From the NCBI GenBank assembly GCA_944388075.1, contig CALXHI010000012.1, forward strand, positions 1 through 64,000: a DNA stretch of 64,000 nucleotides. The letters run 5' to 3'. The position numbers and the translations under genes were made by a program. The number at the start of each line of letters is the position of its first letter. The first letter of the stretch is position 1. The notes under the pieces are model-generated. The model was not told where the DNA came from. It worked only from the letters and a program-made list of their open reading frames with translations, and did no database searches. Positions 52,227-59,527 of the stretch are shown piece after piece. Source of the DNA: an uncultured Clostridia bacterium (GTDB taxonomy: Bacteria > Bacillota > Clostridia > Oscillospirales > Ruminococcaceae).

Positions 52227-52949
52227 TCAGTTCTGAACGTACATTTGCTTATACGGATTCTTGCTGTCGGGCGTCACGACTGTGAACGGTGCATCGAGGA
52301 TTTCCTCCACATTATAGCCGAACAGCTCACAGAACCGCTCGATATGCGCTCTCACCTGCTCCAAATCTTCCTTGGTTGCCGATTGCGCAGTCACTTGACC
52401 GGGAAACCGAATATCCTCACAGGTTGAACGAATCAGCATCTTGCCGCCGTGCATACCCGTACCGGGAAAATTGCCGACGATCGGCTCTTGCCCCTCATAC
52501 AGTCCCAGCACGATAATCAAACCACCGGCTTGGTACTCGCCGAGAAAGCTGCCCGTTCTGCCTCCGATCAGCAGGACCGGATATTTTTCGGCATATGCCT
52601 TCATATGGATGCCGGCACGATAGCCTGCATTGCCCTTGACATAAATCTTACCGCCACGCATGGCATAGCCGGTTGCATCGCCGATGTTGCCATGGACGAT
52701 GATTTCGCCTTCGTTCATTGTATCGCCGACGGCATCCTGTGCATTGCCATGCACGGTGATGGTCGCACCGTCCAAATATGCACCGAGTGCATTGCCGGGT
52801 ACGCCGTGAATATCGATATTCCGCCGGCTGAAGCCTGCTGCGATAAAGCGTTGGCCGCAGACATTGCGCAGTTCGACCTCTCCGTTGGAATTCCGCAATT
52901 GTTCATTCAGATCACGAAAATGGACTTGATCCGCATTGATTCGTTTCAT
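52227..52949 (-). CDS. Glutamate synthase GXGXG-domain subunit
   Basis: 240 residues matching the C-terminal GXGXG (COG0070) domain of the GltB large subunit as a separate protein. The right-handed beta-helix is seen as repeated segments GNALGAYLDGATITVHGNAQDAVGDTMNEGEIIVHGN, then GDATGYAMRGGKIYVKGNAGYRAGIHM and GRTGSFLGEYQAGGLIIVLG. In the fused enzyme this domain holds the ammonia tunnel in place. It overlaps the oxidoreductase stop by one base. Confidence 0.9.
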   Translation of the reverse strand: MKRINADQVHFRDLNEQLRNSNGEVELRNVCGQRFIAAGFSRRNIDIHGVPGNALGAYLDGATITVHGNAQDAVGDTMNEGEIIVHGNIGDATGYAMRGGKIYVKGNAGYRAGIHMKAYAEKYPVLLIGGRTGSFLGEYQAGGLIIVLGLYEGQEPIVGNFPGTGMHGGKMLIRSTCEDIRFPGQVTAQSATKEDLEQVRAHIERFCELFGYNVEEILDAPFTVVTPDSKNPYKQMYVQN

Positions 52950-54196
52950 TATACCACACCTCCGAAAATTTGTCCACGCTTTTCAGCAGAAAAAGATGCA
53001 AAACTCGGATCTTTTTGCAGCGCATCATAGGTCACCGAATACAGCGGCGTGCGATTTCGGATCATAGCGGTATAGATACCGGCCTTTTCAACATCACCGA
53101 TCAGCAAAAATCCGGTCATATGGTCATCCTTGGTATAGATGCGCTTGATGTGCTTGTCGTCACACTCCTCATAGCAAACACCGCCCTCCTGCTCGGAAAA
53201 GTAGGTACCTGCAGTCATGGCATGCAGACCGAAGAATCCAATCGAGTTCATCGGGATACCCTTGTCAAAGGCAGCCGCCTTGCCTGCCATGTTCTGACCG
53301 GCACAGTAGCCCTGCATATTGGCATTCGGCAACAGTGCCAGTACACGGTTTGCACCAATCGTCAGGTCATAGCCCTCGGTGCAGTCACCGGCTGCATAGA
53401 CATCGGGCATACTCGTTGCACAGCGGGCATCTACCACAATACCACGATTGCAGTTGCCGCCGGCTGCCTTGACCAAGCCGATATTGGCTCGTACACCCAC
53501 GGCTGCCACGAGAATATCAAAGTCCACCTTTGCACCGCTTTTCATGACTGCGGTCTGACCCTTGAACTCCGTGACCGTATCATTGAGCAGGAAGGAAATG
53601 CCGTGCTGCTCAAGATGCGCCTGCATTCTCGCAGCACACAAATCATCAAAGATACTCGATAAAATACGAGGTGCAAGGTCGCAAACCGTAATCGAGGCAA
53701 CACGGCCGTGAATGCCCTCGGCACACTTTAAGCCAATCAAGCCCGCACCGACGATCAGCACTTTGGCATCCGGCGTGAGAGCCTGTTCCAATGCCAACGC
53801 ATCGTCCAACGTCTGGAAGCGGAACTGCTTCTCGACCTTTTCCAATCCCTTCATCGGCGGTACAAATGGACTTGAACCGGCTGCGATGCAGAGTTTGGTA
53901 TAAGGCACGGACTCGCCGTCCTCGAGGAATACCTCATGGGTATGAATTTCAATCTTGTGGGCGGTCACACCATAGCGCACTGTTACATGGTTTTCCTCAT
54001 AGAAAGATTTCTTGCGGTACACCATGCGCTCGACCGTTGTTTTGCCCTCCAGATAGTAGGAGATCAGCGGACGGCAATAGGTCGGATGCGGCTCAGCCGC
54101 CAACACGGTGATGGGAGATTCGGTATCAACGCTGCGGATACCCTCAATGCAGCTGACTGCCGCAACACCATTTCCGATGATGACATATTGTTCCAT
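52949..54196 (-). CDS. NAD(P)H-dependent FAD oxidoreductase of the glutamate synthase operon
   Basis: 415 residues of the pyridine nucleotide-disulfide oxidoreductase family. The FAD-binding motif is at the N-terminus (YVIIGNGVAAVSCIEGI), the NAD(P) motif near 150 (VLIVGAGLIGLKCAEGI), and VYAAGDCTEGYDL near 280 marks the second FAD contact. It has no thioredoxin-type CxxC. Placed between the ferredoxin and GXGXG genes, it most likely supplies electrons from NAD(P)H to the split glutamate synthase. The ATG at 54196 has GAGGGTG upstream, and the ferredoxin stop is 5 bases away. Confidence 0.88.
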   Translation of the reverse strand: MEQYVIIGNGVAAVSCIEGIRSVDTESPITVLAAEPHPTYCRPLISYYLEGKTTVERMVYRKKSFYEENHVTVRYGVTAHKIEIHTHEVFLEDGESVPYTKLCIAAGSSPFVPPMKGLEKVEKQFRFQTLDDALALEQALTPDAKVLIVGAGLIGLKCAEGIHGRVASITVCDLAPRILSSIFDDLCAARMQAHLEQHGISFLLNDTVTEFKGQTAVMKSGAKVDFDILVAAVGVRANIGLVKAAGGNCNRGIVVDARCATSMPDVYAAGDCTEGYDLTIGANRVLALLPNANMQGYCAGQNMAGKAAAFDKGIPMNSIGFFGLHAMTAGTYFSEQEGGVCYEECDDKHIKRIYTKDDHMTGFLLIGDVEKAGIYTAMIRNRTPLYSVTYDALQKDPSFASFSAEKRGQIFGGVV

Positions 54197-54201
54197 AGCG
54201 T

Positions 54202-54636
54202 TCACCCTCTCTCCTCATATACGATAGCACGGTTCGGACAGCCCTTGACACATGCCGGTTCTCCGCAGCTGTTTTGCAGACACAGTTCACATTTTTGCAT
54301 GACGCCATTCTCATTCGGTGCGACCGCACCATACGGGCAGACCAGTACGCAGGTCATGCAACCGACGCATTTTTCCTGATCGATACGCACGACGCCGTCG
54401 GCATCTTTACTGATAGCACCGGCAATGCAGCTCTTGACGCAAATCGGGTCGGTGCAGTGACGGCAGTTGACCGCATAGGTAATCTGTCCGTCCTGCTCAA
54501 CACGGATGCGGGGGTAAATGATTTTTCCCTTCAGGGCAACCGCCATATCCGGCTTTCCGGAATTGGCAAATGCACAGTTATATTCGCAAAGATGGCATCC
54601 CAGACACCATTGTTCATTCACATAGACTCTTTTCAT
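54202..54636 (-). CDS. 4Fe-4S ferredoxin subunit (HycB/DmsB type)
   Basis: 144 residues with four Cys clusters: CLGCHLCEYNCA near 11, CRHCTDPICVKSC near 60, CVGCMTCVLVCP near 88 and CELCLQNSCGEPACVKGCP near 112. The pattern is that of the electron-transfer subunits of molybdo- and hydrogenase-like complexes. Here it stands between the FMN-binding glutamate synthase gene (gap of one base) and the oxidoreductase, so it is probably the wire between them. I chose ATG 54636 with AGGTGAGTAAG upstream. Confidence 0.88.
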   Translation of the reverse strand: MKRVYVNEQWCLGCHLCEYNCAFANSGKPDMAVALKGKIIYPRIRVEQDGQITYAVNCRHCTDPICVKSCIAGAISKDADGVVRIDQEKCVGCMTCVLVCPYGAVAPNENGVMQKCELCLQNSCGEPACVKGCPNRAIVYEERG

Positions 54637-54637
54637 C

Positions 54638-56143
54638 TTACTCACCTGCATGCGCAATTCCGAGAATTTCCAGTTCCTTCTCAGTCATTCCGACACCACG
54701 CAGCATCAAACGGTTGCCGCGCAGCGCTTCGATCGAATTGATACCCATACCGCCCAGCAATTCCTTGATTTCATGCTTCCAAGCATTCATCAGGTTGACA
54801 AGGCGTTCCGAGCCGACATCCGGATTCAGACGCTTGACGAGATCCGGACGCTGTGTTGCGATGCCCCAGTTGCACTTACCGGTCTGGCAGGTGCGGCAGA
54901 GATGGCAGCCCAAGGCGAGTACGGCAGCCGTTGCGACATAGCAGGCATCTGCACCGAGTGCGATGGCCTTAACCACATCGGAGGCACTGCGGATACTGCC
55001 GCCGACCACGAGCGATACACGATTGCGAATCCCCTCTTCTCTCAAACGGGTATCGACCGCTGCCAACGCAAGCTCAATCGGGATACCGACATTGTCACGA
55101 ATGCGAGTCGGTGCTGCACCCGTACCGCCACGGAAACCGTCAATGGCAATGATATCCGCACCGCTGCGTGCGATACCGCTGGCAATCGCTGCGATATTGT
55201 GTACGGCCGCAACCTTGACGATGATCGGTTTCTTATATTCGGTGGCTTCCTTCAGAGAATAGACCAGCTGACGGAGATCCTCAATCGAATAGATATCGTG
55301 ATGCGGTGCAGGCGAAATGGCATCCGTACCCTCCGGAATCATACGGGTACGGGACACATCGCCGACAATCTTTGTACCGGGCAGGTGACCGCCGATACCG
55401 GGCTTTGCACCCTGACCCATCTTAATTTCCACGGCAGCACCGGCTTCGAGATAGTCCTTATGCACGCCGAAACGACCCGATGCAACCTGAATAATCGTAT
55501 GCGCACCGTAGCGATAGAAATCCTGATGCAGACCGCCCTCACCGGTGTTATAGTAAATGCCAAGCTCTGTGGCTGCTCTGGCAAGGCTAGCGTGTGCGTT
55601 ATAGCTGATCGAGCCATAGCTCATGGCAGAAAACATCACAGGCAAAGAAAGCTGCAGCTGCGGTGCCAGCTTGGTATCGAGAGAACCGTCCTCCTTACGG
55701 GAGATCTGCTCAGGCTTTCTGCCGAGGTAGACACGGGTTTCCATCGGCTCACGCAGCGGATCAATCGGAGGGTTGGTTACCTGCGAGGCATTGATCAGGA
55801 TACGATCCCAGTAAACCGGCAGCGGATTGGGATTGCCCATCGACGACAGCAACACCGCACCGGAGTCCGCCTGCTTGTAGATTTCGAGAATGGTATCCTG
55901 CGACCAGTTGGCATTTTCACGCATCCTGCAGCGGTTCTTCATAATCTTCAAGGCTCGCGTCGGACACAGTGCAACACATCGTTGGCAATTGACACACTTG
56001 CTTTCATCCGACATCATCAAGCCGGTATCCGGATGATAGTAATGCACCAGATTGGCGCATTGGGTTTCACATACACGGCATTGAATGCAGCGTTGCTCGT
56101 TGCGCACTACTTCAAATGTGGAAATCATATCATTCACGCCCAT
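54638..56143 (-). CDS. gltB: FMN-binding glutamate synthase subunit with N-terminal ferredoxin domain
   Basis: 501 residues of the archaeal-type GltB central domain (COG0069). An N-terminal 2[4Fe-4S] ferredoxin (about 10-65; CIQCRVCETQCANLVH and CVNCQRCVALCP) leads into the FMN TIM barrel (about 90-470). The barrel shows FSAMSYGSISYNAHASLARAA, YYNTGEGGLHQDFYRYG, EIKMGQGAKPGIGGHLPG, AIDGFRGGTGAAPTRIRDN, VVGGSIRSASDVVKAIALGADACYV and the cysteines LGCHLCRTCQTGKCNWG of the 3Fe-4S cluster. It turns 2-oxoglutarate and channelled ammonia into glutamate. GGAAGGTG precedes the ATG at 56143, which overlaps the amidotransferase stop by one base. Confidence 0.93.
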   Translation of the reverse strand: MGVNDMISTFEVVRNEQRCIQCRVCETQCANLVHYYHPDTGLMMSDESKCVNCQRCVALCPTRALKIMKNRCRMRENANWSQDTILEIYKQADSGAVLLSSMGNPNPLPVYWDRILINASQVTNPPIDPLREPMETRVYLGRKPEQISRKEDGSLDTKLAPQLQLSLPVMFSAMSYGSISYNAHASLARAATELGIYYNTGEGGLHQDFYRYGAHTIIQVASGRFGVHKDYLEAGAAVEIKMGQGAKPGIGGHLPGTKIVGDVSRTRMIPEGTDAISPAPHHDIYSIEDLRQLVYSLKEATEYKKPIIVKVAAVHNIAAIASGIARSGADIIAIDGFRGGTGAAPTRIRDNVGIPIELALAAVDTRLREEGIRNRVSLVVGGSIRSASDVVKAIALGADACYVATAAVLALGCHLCRTCQTGKCNWGIATQRPDLVKRLNPDVGSERLVNLMNAWKHEIKELLGGMGINSIEALRGNRLMLRGVGMTEKELEILGIAHAGE

Positions 56144-57234
56144 CAGAACGCACCTTCCTTTACTCTCACAATCACCGGTTCTCCACCGACCGGCGCATAG
56201 ATGTCTTCGGCATCCGGCTCCATCACACGAATTGCAGCCTCTTCACTTGCGATAAAGACGAGATCCTCTTTATGACCAACCACCATGCTGCGCAGCTTCA
56301 AACGATCATTCAGTGCCATCAAGCCGCCGTTAAAGCCCAGGACGATCGAGAACGGACCGGTAATCAGAAGGCTCGGAAACACCGTACGCAGATAGGTCAG
56401 CTGTTCCTTGGCGGCTTCATCTTTGCGGCTAATGGTGCTCCAGAACGGTGCAGCCACCACATGCGCCGCCTCCTCCAACGTCAAGCCCTGACGGCGGAGC
56501 AGATAGTCCATGATATAGGTGATAACCTCGGTATCGGTTTGTAGCGTACACTTGTAGCCGAACATCTCGATGAACCGACGGTTGGCATCATAGGACGAGA
56601 TTTCGCCGTTGTGAACGATGGAGTAATCCAGCAACGTGAACGGGTGTGCACCGCCCCACCAGCCGGGAGTATTGGTCGGATAGCGGCCGTGTGCGGTCCA
56701 GCAATAGCCTTCGTATTCCTCAAGACGGTAGAACCGACCGACATCCTCCGGAAAGCCGACCGCCTTGAACGAACCCATATTTTTGCCGCTCGAGAACACA
56801 AAACAGCCGTCAAGCTTCGTATTGATTGTCATAACCAAGCGCAGGATATATTCCCGTTCATCGAGCTGAGAATTCTGCAAGGCAAACCGCCGGGGCAATA
56901 CAAAGTATCTCCAAATCAACGGTTCATCGGTGATTTCCGCAATGATACGGGTCGGAATCCGCTCACTCTTTGCGATATCGAGCTTCTCATTCATGAACGT
57001 TTCGCACTCCATGCGTGCCGCACGGGAGTCGAAAAAGATGTGCAAGGCATAGTAGTCCTTGTGCTCCGGATAAATGCCATATGCTGCAAAGCCGCCGCCC
57101 AATCCGTTGGAGCGATCGTGCATGGGTTTCATGCTCTCGATGATTTTCTCTCCGCTCATCCGTTCGCCGTTTTTGGAGATCATCGCAGAAATTGCACAAC
57201 CGGACGGGATGCGGACTTGACCTTCTGGTTTCAT
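56143..57234 (-). CDS. Class II glutamine amidotransferase subunit of glutamate synthase
   Basis: 363 residues. It releases ammonia from glutamine for the FMN subunit. The nucleophile is expected to be Cys13 in IPSGCAISAMISKNGE, so the first 12 residues must be removed or act as a propeptide. Later signatures are YCWTAHGRYPTNTPGWWGGAHPFTLLDYSIVHNGEISSY near residue 185 (the class II GATase Arg, Asn and Gly contacts) and LQTDTEVITYIMDYL near 235. The C-terminal 100 residues (starting EQLTYLRTVFPSLLITGPFSIVLG) complete the COG0067 fold. It is the first gene of the operon and is preceded by a leader with an attenuator. Confidence 0.9.
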   Translation of the reverse strand: MKPEGQVRIPSGCAISAMISKNGERMSGEKIIESMKPMHDRSNGLGGGFAAYGIYPEHKDYYALHIFFDSRAARMECETFMNEKLDIAKSERIPTRIIAEITDEPLIWRYFVLPRRFALQNSQLDEREYILRLVMTINTKLDGCFVFSSGKNMGSFKAVGFPEDVGRFYRLEEYEGYCWTAHGRYPTNTPGWWGGAHPFTLLDYSIVHNGEISSYDANRRFIEMFGYKCTLQTDTEVITYIMDYLLRRQGLTLEEAAHVVAAPFWSTISRKDEAAKEQLTYLRTVFPSLLITGPFSIVLGFNGGLMALNDRLKLRSMVVGHKEDLVFIASEEAAIRVMEPDAEDIYAPVGGEPVIVRVKEGAF

Positions 57235-57275
57235 AACATAACATTCCTTTCTCTTGGTTTACGTGCCAATGCCGA

Positions 57276-57349
57276 ACAAAAAAGGCGTTCATTCAAAACC
57301 AGACAGGTATAACTACCCTCTGCCTTTGAATGAACGCCTTTGCTCATTC
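57276..57349 (-). promoter_or_regulatory. Attenuator with ANTAR-type hexaloop hairpin in the glutamate synthase leader
   Basis: On the minus strand, hairpin A is GAATGAGC-AAAGGC-GTTCATTC (57328-57349): 8 bp closing a six-base loop with A at position 1 and G at position 4, the known ANTAR recognition pattern. Hairpin B (57300-57322) follows after five bases. The 3' arm of hairpin A is also part of the 5' arm of a 17-bp terminator (57325-57341 with 57281-57297), which ends in six T residues (57276-57283). Hairpin A and the terminator cannot coexist, so binding of an ANTAR protein would allow read-through. Confidence 0.75.
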
Positions 57350-57364
57350 GATATTCTAGATTGT

Positions 57365-57393
57365 ATTATATCACATCGTGAACGTTTTGTCAA
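57365..57393 (-). promoter_or_regulatory. Promoter of the glutamate synthase-glnA operon
   Basis: TTGACA (57388-57393), 17 bases, TATAAT (57365-57370) on the minus strand. Transcription should start near 57358, about ten bases before the hexaloop hairpin. Confidence 0.88.
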
Positions 57394-57403
57394 GCTCTAT
57401 TTT

Positions 57404-57458
57404 AAAAAAATAAGGGCAACACCGTACAAAGCCGTCAGGCGGGCTTTGTGCGGTGTTG
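57404..57458 (-). terminator. Intrinsic terminator after dapL
   Basis: CAACACCGCACAAAGCC pairs with GGCTTTGTACGGTGTTG (17 bp with one C-A mismatch), followed on the minus strand by CCCTTA and a run of T residues. It insulates the nitrogen operon promoter from the purF-carAB-dap transcript. Confidence 0.85.
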
Positions 57459-57539
57459 TCTAAGATTTTCTCTGTATCTGCATCCAAAAACGCTCGGAAC
57501 ACGGCTTGCGTATTCGAGCGTCTTGTACATTTGACAGAA

Positions 57540-58724
57540 TTATTTCGACAGCAAATCGAGAATCCGCTGTGCCGCAACCTTCGTATCCTCCGGATCACCA
57601 AAGGTCGAGAAGCGGAAATAGCCCTCGCCACACGGCCCAAAGCCCTCACCCGGCGTACCGACGACCTGAATCTCATTGAGCAGCAGGTCAAAGATGCTCC
57701 AGCTGTCCATACCATTCGGGCATTGCAGCCAAATGTACGGCGCATTGACACCGCCGAAATAGCGAATGCCCAGTTGGTCAAGAGCCGCCATCAGCACCTT
57801 GGCATTGTTCTTATAAACGGCAATCAACTCGGCAACCTGACGCTGTCCCTCATCCGAAAAGACCGCTGCTGCGCCCTTTTGCAGGATATAGGAAATACCG
57901 TTGGTGGTTGTGGTGCGGTTGCGCACCCACATGGCATGGAGATTCATGCCCTCACGCTCGAGCGTTTTCGGAAGAATCGTGTAGCCGCAGCGAGTTCCGG
58001 TAAACCCTGCCGTCTTGGACAGCGAGCAAATCTCGATGGCGCAGGTGCGAGCCCCTTCAATCTCGAAAATGCTGTGGGGCAGATCCGGATCCTCGATGAA
58101 TGCCTCATACGCCGCATCAAAGAAAATCACCGCACCAATGTCGTTGGCATAGTCCACCCATTCCTTGAGCTGTGCCGCAGAGTAGACCGCACCGGTCGGG
58201 TTATTCGGCGAGCAGATGTAGATGATATCTGCTTTCTGCGAACGGTCGGGCATCGGTAGAAAGCCGTTGTCCAGACCGGCATTGCGGTGAATAATCGTGT
58301 TGCCGCGCATGAGGTTGGCATCGACATAGGCAGGATATGCCGGCTCGAGGATCATGACCGTTTGGTTGGTATCGAAAATACCGAGCAAATCGCCAAGCTC
58401 ATCGCTGGCACCGCTCGATACGAACACCTCATCATCGTTGAGCATCACGCCACGTTTTTGGTAATGCTTGGCGATGGCTTTCCGCAGAAATGCCGCACCG
58501 CATTCCGGCATATAGCCATGGAAATTGGCTTTGGTTGCCTGATCTTCCACACCCTCATGCAATGCCGCAATGACACAGGGTGCCAGCGGCAGCGAAACAT
58601 CGCCAATGCCCATGCGATAGAGCTTTTGATCGGGATGGGCTTCGAGATATGCCTTTGTTTTTTGCGCAATATGATAAAACAGGTACGAATCCTTGACGTT
58701 TTGATAATGTTGATTGGGTTTCAT
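57540..58724 (-). CDS. dapL: LL-diaminopimelate aminotransferase
   Basis: 394 residues of the fold-type I aminotransferases. DapL makes LL-diaminopimelate directly from tetrahydrodipicolinate with glutamate, bypassing the succinyl or acetyl routes of lysine and peptidoglycan synthesis. The specific pattern is seen in YRMGIGDVSLPLAP, FHGYMPECGAAFLRKAIAKHY, SSGASDELGDLLGIF, EPAYPAYVDANLM, CSPNNPTGAVYS and the PLP lysine in EICSLSKTAGFTGTRCGYTILP near residue 245, then GFGPCGEGYFRFSTFG. It overlaps dapF by four bases and is the last gene of the purF-carA-carB-dapF-dapL run. Confidence 0.93.
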   Translation of the reverse strand: MKPNQHYQNVKDSYLFYHIAQKTKAYLEAHPDQKLYRMGIGDVSLPLAPCVIAALHEGVEDQATKANFHGYMPECGAAFLRKAIAKHYQKRGVMLNDDEVFVSSGASDELGDLLGIFDTNQTVMILEPAYPAYVDANLMRGNTIIHRNAGLDNGFLPMPDRSQKADIIYICSPNNPTGAVYSAAQLKEWVDYANDIGAVIFFDAAYEAFIEDPDLPHSIFEIEGARTCAIEICSLSKTAGFTGTRCGYTILPKTLEREGMNLHAMWVRNRTTTTNGISYILQKGAAAVFSDEGQRQVAELIAVYKNNAKVLMAALDQLGIRYFGGVNAPYIWLQCPNGMDSWSIFDLLLNEIQVVGTPGEGFGPCGEGYFRFSTFGDPEDTKVAAQRILDLLSK

Positions 58725-59512
58725 GGTTCTACCTCACATTCACAGACGGTTGCGGCAGGACCCTGCATCAGCACCGTGCCATCCGCCCGACAGAAAATTT
58801 TCAAGTCGCCGCCATCGAGTTTGACGGTAATCCAGACCTCCGGATCACAGCAGCCCTTTTGTACCGCAGCCGCTGCCGAGGCGCAAGCACCGGTACCGCA
58901 TGCCCAAGTCACGCCGCTGCCACGTTCCCAAACTCGCATCCGCAGGGTTTGACGGTCAATCACCTGCACGAACTCTGCATTGACGCCCTCCGGGAAATAG
59001 GGGTGATGTTCGAGCTGTGCGCCGACGGTACGCAAGGGTACGGCCTCGGCATTCTCCACAAATTGCACGGTGTGCGGATTGCCGACCGAAACCGGTGTAC
59101 ACGCAATCGGCTGTGTACCGGCAAGCAGTAATCTCGGCTCGGACACCTCGACCTTGCCCATATCGACCGTTGCAGCGGTTACCTTGCCGTTCTCGACCGC
59201 CAATTGCAGTGTCCGAATGCCGGACAATGTTTCGATGGTCAGGTTGGTTTTCTCGGTCAAGCCCTTGTCATAGACATATTTGCCGACACAGCGAATGCCG
59301 TTTCCGCACATTTTCGCCTCGCTGCCGTCCGCATTGAAAATCCGCATTTTGAAGTCGGCAACCTCAGACGGCGAAATCGTAATGATACCGTCCGAACCGA
59401 CGCCGAAATGGCGATTGGAGAGCCGAATAGCCAAATCCTCCGGCTGTTCCAACATGCCGTAATAATACAAATAGTCGTTTCCCAATCCCTGCATTTTGGT
59501 AAAGTGCAGCAT
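58721..59512 (-). CDS. dapF: Diaminopimelate epimerase
   Basis: 263 residues. It converts LL- to meso-diaminopimelate using two cysteines, one in EAKMCGNGIRCVGKY near residue 72 and the other in VTWACGTGACASAAAA near 205. The opening FTKMQGLGNDYLYY and the segment RHFGVGSDGIITI are typical. Its stop overlaps the dapL start (ATGA), so the two consecutive enzymes are made together. It follows carB by 15 bases. Confidence 0.96.
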   Translation of the reverse strand: MLHFTKMQGLGNDYLYYYGMLEQPEDLAIRLSNRHFGVGSDGIITISPSEVADFKMRIFNADGSEAKMCGNGIRCVGKYVYDKGLTEKTNLTIETLSGIRTLQLAVENGKVTAATVDMGKVEVSEPRLLLAGTQPIACTPVSVGNPHTVQFVENAEAVPLRTVGAQLEHHPYFPEGVNAEFVQVIDRQTLRMRVWERGSGVTWACGTGACASAAAAVQKGCCDPEVWITVKLDGGDLKIFCRADGTVLMQGPAATVCECEVEP

Positions 59513-59527
59513 ATCTGTGTGCTCCTT

